A stretch of DNA of 64,000 nt from Halomonas sp. LR3S48. Its GTDB lineage: Bacteria > Pseudomonadota > Gammaproteobacteria > Pseudomonadales > Halomonadaceae. Below, one piece after another: positions 9,385 to 17,881 of the stretch (position 1 is the stretch's first letter; each line of letters begins with the position of its first letter). Where the stretch lies: NCBI RefSeq assembly GCF_025725665.1, contig NZ_CP107009.1, positions 3,038,001-3,102,000 of the forward strand, in the 5' to 3' direction. The notes under the pieces are model-generated. The model saw only the letters and a program-made list of their open reading frames with translations. It was not told the DNA's origin and searched no databases. Both the position numbers and the translations under genes were made by a program.

Positions 9385-10242
9385 ATGGAATCGTTGGACG
9401 AGCTCGTCTTGCCGGCGCCGGCCAAGCTCAACCGCATGCTGCACATCACCGGCCGCCGAGCCGACGGCTACCATGAACTGCAAACGCTGTTCCAGTTTCT
9501 CGATCATGGCGACACCTTGCGGCTGCGGCGCAGAGAAGATGAAGAAATACGGCTGACCCCACCCATTGTCGGGCTGGCTGATAGCGACAATCTGGTCGTA
9601 CGGGCAGCTCGGCTGCTGCAGACCGAGACAGGCTGCCAGCTGGGCGCCGACATCCAGTTGACCAAGCGCCTGCCGATGGGCGGCGGCCTGGGCGGCGGCA
9701 GCAGCGACGCCGCCACCACCCTGCTCGGCCTCGACCGGCTCTGGCAGCTCGGCCTCACGCTCGACCGGTTGGCGGAGCTCGGCCTGCGCCTCGGCGCCGA
9801 CGTGCCGGTGTTCGTGCGCGGCCGTGCCGCCTGGGCCGAAGGCGTGGGAGAGAAGCTCACGCCGGTCGCTCTCGATACCCCGTGGTTCCTGGTCGTCCAC
9901 CCCGGGGTCGAGGTCGCCACCGGTGCGGTGTTCGGGGCGGCGCAATTGACACGTAACACGCCCCCGATTACCATGGCGCGCGCACTGCAGGGGGGAGCGC
10001 CCAGCTGGCACAACGACTGCGAGCCAACGGTCAGGTCACTTTATCCGCAAGTCGCCGAAGCGCTCGACTGGCTTGGCAACCGGGCACCCGCCATGCTGAC
10101 GGGAACCGGCGCCTGCCTCTTCGCCCGGCTGGACTCGGAAGCCACGGCGAGGCGTCTATTGGCCGACCTGCCGGGCCGCTATACTGCTTTCACTGCCCGC
10201 GGCCTGAATCTCTCCCCGCTACATGCTGCTCTAGGTCGATGA
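9385..10242 (+). CDS. ispE: 4-diphosphocytidyl-2-C-methyl-D-erythritol kinase
   Basis: A 285-residue GHMP kinase of the non-mevalonate isoprenoid pathway, phosphorylating CDP-ME at the 2-hydroxyl. The N-terminal [20 protein letters not shown] motif and the ATP-binding glycine-rich loop ([18 protein letters not shown], about residues 92-109) are intact, as is the C-terminal GTGACLFA motif. The long reading frame starts upstream, but ATG 9385 ([16 protein letters not shown]) fits both the family and the position just after the lolB stop. It is followed by prs. Confidence 0.95.
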   Translation: MESLDELVLPAPAKLNRMLHITGRRADGYHELQTLFQFLDHGDTLRLRRREDEEIRLTPPIVGLADSDNLVVRAARLLQTETGCQLGADIQLTKRLPMGGGLGGGSSDAATTLLGLDRLWQLGLTLDRLAELGLRLGADVPVFVRGRAAWAEGVGEKLTPVALDTPWFLVVHPGVEVATGAVFGAAQLTRNTPPITMARALQGGAPSWHNDCEPTVRSLYPQVAEALDWLGNRAPAMLTGTGACLFARLDSEATARRLLADLPGRYTAFTARGLNLSPLHAALGR

Positions 10243-10330
10243 ACATGCCAGCAAGCATCCGACTCGATGCGCTTGCGGTCCTCAGGCTCATCACGAACAG
10301 AGCTCTCCAACACTGCATAGGTGGATGCGC

Positions 10331-11272
10331 GTGTCAAAATTGATGGTTTTTGCCGGGAATGCCAATCCCGAACTCGCCCAGAAAATCGCCGAGAGTCTCG
10401 ATACTCGCATGGGCAATGCCACGGTCGGGCAGTTCAGCGATGGCGAAATCGCGGTCGAGATCAATGAAAACGTTCGCGGCAAGGATGTCTTCATCCTGCA
10501 GTCCACCTGCGCACCGACCAATGACAACCTGATGGAACTGATCCTGATGGTGGATGCCCTGCGCCGGGCCTCGGCTACCCGGATTACCGCCGTGGTGCCC
10601 TACTTCGGCTACGCGCGCCAGGACCGTCGGGTGCGTTCCGCTCGGGTACCGATCTCGGCCAAGGTAGTAGCCGACATGATGGTCAAGGCCGGCGTCGACC
10701 GGGTGATGACCATGGACCTGCACGCCGACCAGATTCAGGGCTTCTTCGACGTGCCGGTGGACAACGTCTACGGCTCGCCGATCCTGCTCGACGATATCGA
10801 GCGCCAGAACTACGACGACCTGGTGGTGGTGTCGCCGGACGTGGGCGGCGTGGTTCGCGCCCGCGCCATCGCCAAGCAGCTCAATGCCGACCTCGCCATC
10901 ATCGACAAGCGTCGCCCCCAGGCCAATCAAGCCCAGGTGATGCACATCATCGGCGAGATCGAGAACCGCACCTGCGTGGTGGTGGACGACATGATCGATA
11001 CCGCCGGCACCCTGTGCAAGGCCGGCGATGCGCTGAAGGACCACGGCGCGCGTCGCGTGGTGGCCTACGCCACCCACCCGATCCTCTCGGGCCCGGCGGT
11101 GGAGAACATCACCAGCTCGGTGCTCGACGAGGTAGTGGTCACCGATACCATTCCGCTGTCCGACGTCGCCCGTCGCAGCGGCAAGATTCGTCAGCTCAGC
11201 GTGGCCGGCCTGATCGCCGAGGCGATCCGTCGGGTCAGCAACGAAGAATCCGTCAGCGCCATGTTCCACTGA
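10331..11272 (+). CDS. prs: Ribose-phosphate pyrophosphokinase
   Basis: A 313-residue enzyme making PRPP from ribose-5-phosphate and ATP, needed for nucleotides, histidine, tryptophan and NAD. The PRPP-binding signature is intact ([18 protein letters not shown]), as are the N-terminal [15 protein letters not shown] and the [10 protein letters not shown] flexible-loop region. The likely start is GTG 10331, six bases after AGGTGG; ATG 10325 overlaps that ribosome-binding site and is less likely. The tRNA-Gln often found between ispE and prs in relatives is absent. PRPP made here also supports CobT and NadE pathways elsewhere in the window only indirectly. Confidence 0.95.
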   Translation: MSKLMVFAGNANPELAQKIAESLDTRMGNATVGQFSDGEIAVEINENVRGKDVFILQSTCAPTNDNLMELILMVDALRRASATRITAVVPYFGYARQDRRVRSARVPISAKVVADMMVKAGVDRVMTMDLHADQIQGFFDVPVDNVYGSPILLDDIERQNYDDLVVVSPDVGGVVRARAIAKQLNADLAIIDKRRPQANQAQVMHIIGEIENRTCVVVDDMIDTAGTLCKAGDALKDHGARRVVAYATHPILSGPAVENITSSVLDEVVVTDTIPLSDVARRSGKIRQLSVAGLIAEAIRRVSNEESVSAMFH

Positions 11273-11314
11273 GATTCTCAACGGCTCTCAGCATGAACAG
11301 GGCGCCGGAGTAGC

Positions 11315-11331
11315 GCCCCCACGGGGGCTTT
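11315..11331 (+). terminator. Short GC hairpin after prs
   Basis: GCCCCC and GGGGGC arms with a very short loop, followed by TTTC, 43 bases after the prs stop. It could be a weak intrinsic terminator or attenuator between prs and rplY. The U-tract is short. Confidence 0.35.
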
Positions 11332-11394
11332 CGGGAACGTCGCGATCAGGTCGCGGGTCGCACGTCTCCCTTACATTCAGCAAGAGGCAACAAC

Positions 11395-12033
11395 ATGTCC
11401 GATTTCACACTCAATGCCAGCGTTCGTAACGACCTGGGGAAAGGTGCGAGCCGCCGCCTGCGTCGTGCGAACCTCGAAGTGCCAGCCATCATCTATGGTG
11501 GCGAGAAGGCACCCCAGCCGATCTCTGTCGAGAAGGCCGCCTTCTACAAGGCCATCGAAGACGAAACCTTCTTCTCCTCGGTGCTCAACCTCGTCGTCGA
11601 CGGCCAGAAGGAACAGGTCGTGGTGCGTGATCTGCAGCGTCACCCGTACAAGCCGCTGATCACCCATGCCGACTTCATGCGCGTGGATGCCACCCACGAG
11701 ATCACCATCAGTGTACCGCTTCACGTGGTGGGCGAAGAGAAGTCCAAGGGCATCAAGGACCATGGCGGCGAGCTGCACGTGCTCTCCAACGAAGTCCAGA
11801 TCAGCTGCCTGCCGAAGGATCTGCCGGACTTCCTGGAAGTCGACATCAGCGAAGTCGAGCTGGGCACTACCCTGCACCTCTCCGACCTCAAGCTGCCGGC
11901 TGGCGTCACCCTGGTCGAACTGACCCATGGCGCCGACCACGACAACGCCGTGCTGAGCATCACCAAGCCGAAAGTTCGCGGCGAAGCGGACGAAGGCGAA
12001 GAAGGTGAGGAAGGCGAGAACAGCGCCGAGTAA
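11395..12033 (+). CDS. rplY: 50S ribosomal protein L25 (general stress protein Ctc form)
   Basis: A 212-residue L25 of the long Ctc/TL5 type: an N-terminal 5S-rRNA-binding L25 domain (about residues 1-93, beginning [20 protein letters not shown]) plus the beta-rich C-terminal TL5 domain. The tail is very acidic ([16 protein letters not shown]), in line with halophile proteins. It is followed by a terminator hairpin, then pth and ychF, the conserved rplY-pth-ychF cluster. Confidence 0.96.
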   Translation: MSDFTLNASVRNDLGKGASRRLRRANLEVPAIIYGGEKAPQPISVEKAAFYKAIEDETFFSSVLNLVVDGQKEQVVVRDLQRHPYKPLITHADFMRVDATHEITISVPLHVVGEEKSKGIKDHGGELHVLSNEVQISCLPKDLPDFLEVDISEVELGTTLHLSDLKLPAGVTLVELTHGADHDNAVLSITKPKVRGEADEGEEGEEGENSAE

Positions 12034-12075
12034 ACCGCGCTGTCGGGGCTGCCCAGGGGCAGCCCCCAACCCAAT

Positions 12076-12102
12076 CAAGCGCTGCGGCGCTTGTTTTTGT
12101 TT
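12076..12102 (+). terminator. Rho-independent terminator after rplY, directly before the pth ribosome-binding site
   Basis: CAAGCGC and GCGCTTG arms with a TGCG loop, followed by TTTTTGTTT. A second GC-rich hairpin (GGGGCTGCCC / GGCAGCCCC) lies just before it at about 12046-12066. The T-tract runs into the GGAGG of pth, so readthrough must be needed for pth expression unless pth has its own promoter. Confidence 0.8.
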
Positions 12103-12113
12103 GGAGGCCCCGC

Positions 12114-12695
12114 ATGCCCCAGATCAAGGCGATCATCGGGCTGGGCAACCCCGGTGACAACTACGCCGCCACTCGCCACAATGCCGGCGCCTGGCTGGTC
12201 GAGATCCTGGCTCGCCAGGCCGGCACAGAGCTGCGCCCGGAGAAGAAGTTCCTCGGCCTTTATGCCAAGGTTCTGCTCGACGGAAACGAGCTGCACCTGC
12301 TCGAGCCCACCACCTTCATGAATCGCAGCGGTGGCGCCGTCGCAGCCTTGTGCCAGTTCTACAAGATCGCCCCCGACGAGCTGCTGGTAGCCCACGACGA
12401 ACTGGATATCGCCCCCGGCACCGCCCGCTACAAGCAGGGTGGCGGCCACGGCGGACACAACGGTCTGCGCGACATCGTCAGCGCGCTGGGCGAAAAGGGC
12501 TTCAATCGGCTGCGCATCGGCATCGGCCACCCCGGCGACTCCCGCCAGGTCACGAACTATGTGCTGGGGCGCCCCGGGAAGGCGGAGCTCGAGGCCATCG
12601 GCGCCGCGCTCAATGAGTGCCTGGCCACGCTGCCGCTCGCCGTCTCAGGCGACTGGGCCCGCGCCATGAGCCGGCTGCACAGTTTCCAAGGGTGA
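12114..12695 (+). CDS. pth: Peptidyl-tRNA hydrolase
   Basis: A 193-residue Pth that releases peptides from prematurely dropped peptidyl-tRNAs. The conserved N-terminal motif IIGLGNPGDNYAATRHNAG contains the catalytic asparagine and histidine (N12 and H22); GGGHGGHNGLRD and the RLRIGIGHP motif are also intact. GGAGG precedes the ATG by seven bases. It lies between rplY and ychF. Confidence 0.97.
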   Translation: MPQIKAIIGLGNPGDNYAATRHNAGAWLVEILARQAGTELRPEKKFLGLYAKVLLDGNELHLLEPTTFMNRSGGAVAALCQFYKIAPDELLVAHDELDIAPGTARYKQGGGHGGHNGLRDIVSALGEKGFNRLRIGIGHPGDSRQVTNYVLGRPGKAELEAIGAALNECLATLPLAVSGDWARAMSRLHSFQG

Positions 12696-12750
12696 ACTAG
12701 AATAGCGCCCGTTGCGAGCGCCACCCGCCATATCTCACTAGGACACCATC

Positions 12751-13842
12751 ATGGGTTTCAACTGCGGTATCGTCGGTCTGCCCAACGTCGGCAAGTCGAC
12801 CCTCTTCAATGCCCTGACCAAGTCCGGCATCGACGCCGAGAATTTCCCCTTCTGCACCATCGAACCCAACGTCGGCATCGTGCCGATGCCCGACCCTCGG
12901 CTCGATAAGCTGGCCGAGATCGTCAAGCCGCAGAAGGTGATCCCCACCACCATGGAGTTCGTCGACATCGCCGGCCTGGTGGCGGGCGCCTCGAAGGGCG
13001 AGGGGCTCGGCAACCAGTTCCTGGCCAACATCCGCGAGACGCAGGCCATTGCCCATGTGGTGCGCTGTTTCGACAACGACAACGTCATTCACGTGGCCAA
13101 CCAGGTCGATCCGCGCGCAGACATCGAGATCATCAACATGGAATTGGCGCTGGCCGACCTCGACACCGTCGAGCGGGCCATCCAGCGCCTGGTCCGCGTA
13201 GCCAAGGGCGGGGACAAGGACGCCATTTCCACCAAGGCAATACTGGAACGCATCCAGCCGCATCTGGCCGAGGGCCAGCCGCTGAGAAGCTTCGGCCTCG
13301 ATGGCGACGAGCAGCGCCAGCTCAAGAGCTTCGGCTTCCTGACGCTCAAGCCGACCATGTATATCGCCAACGTCAACGAGGACGGCTTCGACAACAATCC
13401 CTACCTCGACGTGGTGAACGAAATCGCCGCCGAGGAAGGCGCCGTGGTGGTGCCGGTGTGCAACCAGCTCGAAGCCGAAATTGCCGAGCTGGACGACGAC
13501 GAACGCGCCATGTTCCTCGGCGAGATGGGCATGGAAGAACCGGGGCTCGACCGCGTGATCCGCGCCGGCTACGAGCTGCTCGGCCTGCAGACCTACTTCA
13601 CCGCGGGCGTCAAGGAAGTCCGCGCCTGGACGGTCAAGGTCGGCGCCACCGCCCCCGAAGCGGCGGGCGTGATCCATACCGACTTTCAGAAGGGCTTCAT
13701 CCGCGCCGAAGTCATCGCCTATGACGACTTCGTCACCCTGGGCGGCGAACAGGGCGCCAAGGATGCCGGCAAGTGGCGCCTGGAGGGCAAGGAATACGTG
13801 GTCCAGGACGGCGACGTGATCCACTTCCGCTTCAATGTGTAG
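12751..13842 (+). CDS. ychF: Ribosome-binding ATPase YchF (Obg-like ATPase)
   Basis: A 363-residue P-loop protein of the Obg/OLA1 family that hydrolyses ATP. The G1 loop [15 protein letters not shown], the G3-like [20 protein letters not shown] and the family-specific NVNE in place of NKxD (YIANVNEDG), which explains ATP preference, are all present. The C-terminal TGS domain ends with the usual [11 protein letters not shown]. It is the last gene of the rplY-pth-ychF cluster. Confidence 0.97.
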   Translation: MGFNCGIVGLPNVGKSTLFNALTKSGIDAENFPFCTIEPNVGIVPMPDPRLDKLAEIVKPQKVIPTTMEFVDIAGLVAGASKGEGLGNQFLANIRETQAIAHVVRCFDNDNVIHVANQVDPRADIEIINMELALADLDTVERAIQRLVRVAKGGDKDAISTKAILERIQPHLAEGQPLRSFGLDGDEQRQLKSFGFLTLKPTMYIANVNEDGFDNNPYLDVVNEIAAEEGAVVVPVCNQLEAEIAELDDDERAMFLGEMGMEEPGLDRVIRAGYELLGLQTYFTAGVKEVRAWTVKVGATAPEAAGVIHTDFQKGFIRAEVIAYDDFVTLGGEQGAKDAGKWRLEGKEYVVQDGDVIHFRFNV

Positions 13843-13851
13843 CCAGAAACC

Positions 13852-13880
13852 TTGACCTCGAAGAGCCGAATCCGTAGACT
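13852..13880 (+). promoter_or_regulatory. Sigma-70 promoter of tRNA-Met
   Basis: TTGACC and TAGACT separated by exactly 17 bases, beginning 10 bases after the ychF stop. The predicted transcription start lies a few bases before the mature tRNA end at 13896. It shows that the tRNA is probably transcribed on its own. Confidence 0.65.
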
Positions 13881-13895
13881 TCGCCTCCGTTGATT

Positions 13896-13972
13896 GGCTA
13901 CGTAGCTCAGTTGGTTAGAGCACATCACTCATAATGATGGGGTCCCCTGTTCGAGTCAGGGCGTAGCCACCA
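13896..13972 (+). tRNA. tRNA-Met (CAT anticodon, elongator type)
   Basis: A complete 77-base cloverleaf: acceptor GGCTACG / CGTAGCC, D-arm GCTC..GAGC, anticodon loop CTCATAA with anticodon at 13930-13932, T-arm with TTCGAGT, and encoded CCA. The paired first base of the acceptor argues for elongator rather than initiator tRNA; tRNA-Ile2 (lysidine-modified CAT) cannot be formally excluded but the sequence is typical of Met. A second copy with three changes lies at 21569-21645. Confidence 0.93.
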
Positions 13973-13983
13973 GAGATCGAAAA

Positions 13984-14013
13984 AAACCCGGCGCTTCCTG
14001 GCGCCGGGTTTTT
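13984..14013. terminator. Bidirectional intrinsic terminator
   Basis: CCCGGCGC / GCGCCGGG stem flanked by A-tract and T-tract (AAAACCCGG...CCGGGTTTTT), between the tRNA-Met (plus) and the aminopeptidase (minus). It can end transcription from both sides. Confidence 0.85.
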
Positions 14014-14025
14014 CGTGGTGACGAC

Positions 14026-15324
14026 TCAGGCCAGCCGCGGACGGTTGGCGAAGGCGACCAGCGCCCGTGTCAGGTACTCGACATCGTGGCTGCCCGCCGT
14101 CTCGCGGATCGAGTGCATGGCCCACTGCGGCACCCCCACGTCCAGCGTCGGCACGCCGAGTTCGGTGGCGGTAATCGGGCCGATGGTACTGCCGCAGCCC
14201 ATGTCGGCCCGGGTGACGAAGGTCTGCACCGGTACCTCGGCCTCGCGACAGACGTCGCGGAACAGCGCCGAAGTGGCACTGTTGGTGGCGTAGCGCTGGT
14301 TGGCATTGACCTTGATCACCGGGCCGCCGTTGAGTGCCGGCCCATGGGCAGCGTCGTGCTTCTCGCTGAAGTTGGGGTGCAGGGCATGGGCATTGTCGCA
14401 GGAGATCATCAGCGAGGCCTGGATCAAGCGAATGAATCCCTCGTCACCCGGCTCGCCGAGCTGTCCATTGACTCGCCGCAGCACGTCGCCGAGGAACGGC
14501 CCTTGGGCGCCGCAAGCACTGGCACTGCCGACCTCCTCGTGGTCGTTGGCGACCAGCACCACGCCCTGGCTGCCATCGCACTCCAGCAGCGCCTCGAGAC
14601 CGATGAAGCAGGAGAGCAGGTTGTCGAGGCGTGCGCTGGCCACCAGTTCCCGCTCGACGCCGACCCGCGCCGGCGGCTGCACGTCGTATAGCGCCAGCTC
14701 GAAGTCCAGGATCTCGGCACCGGTAATGCCGTGCTGGTTCTCCAGCCACTCGAGCAGCAGCCGCTGCAGGTCGGCCTTCTCCCCGCCCTGCAGAAATACC
14801 GGCGGCATCTGGGTCTGGGCGTTGATCGCCCTTCCGCTGTTGACCTCGCGGTCGAGATGAATTGCCAGGCTGGGAATGATGGCGACCGGCCGGTCCACGT
14901 TCAGCAGCACGCCCTCGAGGCGGCCGTCGGGATGGCGCACGTGAACGCGCCCGGCCAACCCCAGGTCGCGGTCGTACCAGGGGGCCAGCAGCACGCCGCC
15001 ATAGAGCTCGACGCCGAGCTGCAGCCAGCCTGCTGCCGCCTGGGCAGCATGCGGCTTGAGCCGCAAGCCGGGGCTATCGGTATGAGCGCCGATCATGCGC
15101 AGCGTCTCGAGCCCCGCAGGGGGCAGCTGCAGAGCCACGATAGAGGAGTCGTTGCGCGTGACGTAGATCCGCTCGCCCGGCGAGAGCTGCCAGGCCTGGC
15201 TCTCGTCGAGCCGCCGGAAACCGGCGGCATCGAGCCGCTCGGCCATGGTCGAGACGGCATGCCAGGGCGTGGGGGAACGGTGCAGAAAATCGAGCAGACG
15301 CTCGAGACGGGCTTCCCGAGACAT
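14026..15324 (-). CDS. apeB: M18 family aminopeptidase
   Basis: A 432-residue zinc aminopeptidase (aspartyl aminopeptidase family). Metal-binding and active-site motifs are intact: IGAHTDSPGLRLKP, ANDHEEVGSASACGA, RADMGCGSTIGP and VPQWAMHSIRE. The start at 15324 (MSREARLERLLDFLHRSPTP) is preferred to upstream ATGs because AGGA lies six bases before it and family homology begins there. Cytoplasmic, acting in peptide turnover. It stands alone, divergent from prc. Confidence 0.93.
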   Translation of the reverse strand: MSREARLERLLDFLHRSPTPWHAVSTMAERLDAAGFRRLDESQAWQLSPGERIYVTRNDSSIVALQLPPAGLETLRMIGAHTDSPGLRLKPHAAQAAAGWLQLGVELYGGVLLAPWYDRDLGLAGRVHVRHPDGRLEGVLLNVDRPVAIIPSLAIHLDREVNSGRAINAQTQMPPVFLQGGEKADLQRLLLEWLENQHGITGAEILDFELALYDVQPPARVGVERELVASARLDNLLSCFIGLEALLECDGSQGVVLVANDHEEVGSASACGAQGPFLGDVLRRVNGQLGEPGDEGFIRLIQASLMISCDNAHALHPNFSEKHDAAHGPALNGGPVIKVNANQRYATNSATSALFRDVCREAEVPVQTFVTRADMGCGSTIGPITATELGVPTLDVGVPQWAMHSIRETAGSHDVEYLTRALVAFANRPRLA

Positions 15325-15451
15325 GAGGATCCTCATCAGGGGTCGTGGTTGAGGCAAGAACTGCTACAATGCGATGTCTGCCTTTGGCAACTCATAGGGC
15401 ATAAGCTTGTCTAGGGAAGGAAGTGTACACGAAACCAGGGGTGCTTCATTG

Positions 15452-17515
15452 ATGAGCCAGTTTGTCGTTATTCGGCGCACAGCGGTCCTGACGCTGGCGC
15501 TGCTGCTGTCGTGCGCTCAACTGGCGCTTGCTCAGATCCAGCCCGGCGAAGACCAGCGTCTCGCCGCAGTCGAAGTGGCCGAGTCACTGCGCTACGGCCA
15601 TTATGCCGACACCGCTCTCGATGACACCTGGTCGCGATTGGCCTTCGAGCGTTATCTCGACATTCTCGACGGTCAACGCTCCTTCCTGCTCGAGAGCGAC
15701 GTCGAGGAATTTCGCCACCTGGAGGAGCGCATCGACGACATGCTCTTCGAAGGCGATCTGGCTACCGTCTACCAGCTCTACCAGCGTTATCACGATCGCG
15801 CGGAAAGCCGCTTCGAATGGCTGCTCGACGCCCTGGATGAAGGCCTCGAATTCACCTACGAAACTGACAAGCGCCTCGACCTGGACCGCCGTGAGGCGCC
15901 GTGGCCCAACAGCGAAGCCGAACTCGATGAACTGTGGAGCAAGCGCCTGAAGAACGACGCCCTCACCCTGGATATCAGCGGTCAGGACGAGGAGGAGATA
16001 GAGAACAACCTGCGCCAGCGCTACGAGGGCCAGCTCACGCGCCTGCGCCAGACCAACGGCGAGGACGTGTTCGGCCTGTTCATGGCCGCGGTGACCAGCA
16101 GCATCGACCCGCATACCGAATACCTCTCCCCGCGCCAGGGCGAATCGTTCGACATCCAGATGCGTCTGTCGCTGGAAGGCATCGGCGCCATGCTGCAGTC
16201 CGATGGCGAGTACGTGAAGGTCACCAGCCTGGTACCCGGCGGCCCCGCGGATCGCGCAGGCGTGCTCGAACCCGCTGACCGTATCGTCGGTGTGGGCCAG
16301 GATGACGAGGAAGAAACCGTCAATGTCGTCGGCATGCGACTGGACGAAGTGGTCGACCTCATTCGCGGCCCCAAGGGTACCGTGGTGCGTCTCGATGTCG
16401 TGCCGGCAGAAGCCGTGGACATGACACGCTCGCACGAGGTCAAGATCACCCGCGATACCGTCAACCTCGAGGACCAGGCGGCGAAGGGCGAGATCATCGA
16501 AGTGGAGCGCGACGAGGGAGTGCAGCGCATCGGCGTGATCACCATCCCCACCTTCTACGTCGATTTCGACGCCTGGCAGTCCGGCGCAGAGGAATTCCGC
16601 AGCACCACTCGCGACGTGGCACGTGAGGTCGAACGGCTCAAGCAGGAAGGCATCGACGGCATCATGCTCGACCTGCGCAACAACGGCGGCGGCGCCCTGC
16701 AGGAAGCCAACTCGCTGCTCGGTCTGTTCATCGACCGCGGCCCCACCGTCCAGGTGCGCGATGCACGTGGGCGCATCAGCCTGTATGGCGATACCGAGAC
16801 CGGCACCATCTACGACGGTCCCCTGGCCGTGCTGGTCAACCGGTTGTCGGCCTCGGCTTCCGAAATCTTCGCCGGTGCCATCCAGGACTATGGTCGCGGC
16901 CTGGTGTTGGGAAGCGCCACCTTCGGCAAGGGTACCGTGCAGACCCTGAACGACCTCAGCCACGGCCAGATCAAACTGACTCGCGCCAAGTTCTACCGCA
17001 TCTCGGGCGAGAGCACCCAGAACCGGGGCGTCGAGCCCGACATTCTCTTTCCCGACATGGTCGACCCGGAACGAATCGGCGAGAGCAGCCTGGACAACGC
17101 GCTGGAGTGGGATACCGTCCAGGCCGTTCAGTATCGCCATTACGGCGAGCCGTGGGAGTATCTCGAGACCCTGCGCTCCCGGCACCGCGAAAGGGCCGAC
17201 TCCCATCCCAACTTCGTTTACCTGAAGGAGCGTGTGGACCTGGCGCGTCGGCTGCGTGAAGAACACACCAGCGTCAGCCTCGACCGTGAGCAGCGCCAGA
17301 AAGAGGTGGAGAGCCGCGATGCCGAGCAGTTGGCGCTGGAAAACCGCCGGCGCAAGGCCCTGGGCCTGGAGCCGCTGGACGAGCTGATCGACGCCCGAGG
17401 CGAAGAAGAGGAGACCGAGGACGAGCCGGTTGAGCGTGTCCAGATGGTCGAAGCCGCGGCCATCCTCGCAGACTACGCCGAGCTGACCGAACGCCGCCTG
17501 GCCGGCCGCTACTGA
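15452..17515 (+). CDS. prc: Tail-specific C-terminal processing protease Prc
   Basis: A 687-residue periplasmic serine protease of family S41. A Sec signal peptide (ending CAQLALAQ) precedes the N-terminal domain; a PDZ domain with the substrate carboxylate-binding region lies at about 225-320. The Ser-Lys dyad is visible as S468 in RLSASASEIFAG and K493 in FGKGTVQ, 25 residues apart as in E. coli Prc. The C-terminal DUF3340 region is present. ATG 15452 gives a normal signal peptide; a longer frame from 15407 is possible. Prc trims peptidoglycan hydrolases and FtsI in relatives. Confidence 0.95.
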   Translation: MSQFVVIRRTAVLTLALLLSCAQLALAQIQPGEDQRLAAVEVAESLRYGHYADTALDDTWSRLAFERYLDILDGQRSFLLESDVEEFRHLEERIDDMLFEGDLATVYQLYQRYHDRAESRFEWLLDALDEGLEFTYETDKRLDLDRREAPWPNSEAELDELWSKRLKNDALTLDISGQDEEEIENNLRQRYEGQLTRLRQTNGEDVFGLFMAAVTSSIDPHTEYLSPRQGESFDIQMRLSLEGIGAMLQSDGEYVKVTSLVPGGPADRAGVLEPADRIVGVGQDDEEETVNVVGMRLDEVVDLIRGPKGTVVRLDVVPAEAVDMTRSHEVKITRDTVNLEDQAAKGEIIEVERDEGVQRIGVITIPTFYVDFDAWQSGAEEFRSTTRDVAREVERLKQEGIDGIMLDLRNNGGGALQEANSLLGLFIDRGPTVQVRDARGRISLYGDTETGTIYDGPLAVLVNRLSASASEIFAGAIQDYGRGLVLGSATFGKGTVQTLNDLSHGQIKLTRAKFYRISGESTQNRGVEPDILFPDMVDPERIGESSLDNALEWDTVQAVQYRHYGEPWEYLETLRSRHRERADSHPNFVYLKERVDLARRLREEHTSVSLDREQRQKEVESRDAEQLALENRRRKALGLEPLDELIDARGEEEETEDEPVERVQMVEAAAILADYAELTERRLAGRY

Positions 17516-17527
17516 GCCCCCCCTCCC

Positions 17528-17556
17528 GGGGCGGGTCCTCGCAAGGGACCCGCCCC
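17528..17556 (+). terminator. Strong GC hairpin after prc
   Basis: GGGGCGGGTCC and GGACCCGCCCC arms (11 bp) with a 7-base loop, 13 bases after the prc stop. There is no T-tract afterwards, so termination may be inefficient or factor-dependent. Confidence 0.55.
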
Positions 17557-17881
17557 TCGTCGTCTCACAGCCCTCCCCTCCCTGAGCTCACTCTCCCTGC
17601 ACCCCACAGGATGCTTGAGCGATCGCCCAAGCATAATCATGAGATGCGTCATCAACTCTCACCCGCTTCCCTAGTAGTATCACCCGGTATTGGGAGGCTC
17701 GGCCCCTTTCACGATACGGAACTTCGCGACAAGCTTGCGGGCAGCCCAGCCGGGCGCGTCCACGCTGCGTTGATGGCGTGAGGCACCAGATCGACGAGAA
17801 TGTCTCTAGTAATGGCTGGCGAGCCATCCGCCCGCTCCCAGCCCCAAATCGCCAGCCTACGCCTCCATGGGAAGACTTCGT
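17557..17881. other. Intergenic region upstream of the diguanylate cyclase/phosphodiesterase
   Basis: About 325 bases between the prc hairpin and the next gene. Several short open stretches occur but none has a credible ribosome-binding site with a recognisable product. No c-di-GMP riboswitch or tRNA was recognised. The promoter of the downstream gene should lie here but no convincing -35/-10 pair was identified. Confidence 0.4.

Noticed and set aside
10243..10330. Expected tRNA-Gln between ispE and prs
   Set aside because: No cloverleaf or TTCGAATC-type T-arm is present.
15584..17266. A 560-codon frame on minus, antisense to prc
   Set aside because: Shadow frame; prc is certain from its Ser-Lys dyad and PDZ domain.
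17557..17881. Possible c-di-GMP riboswitch upstream of the GGDEF-EAL gene
   Set aside because: No GEMM-type conserved core was recognised.
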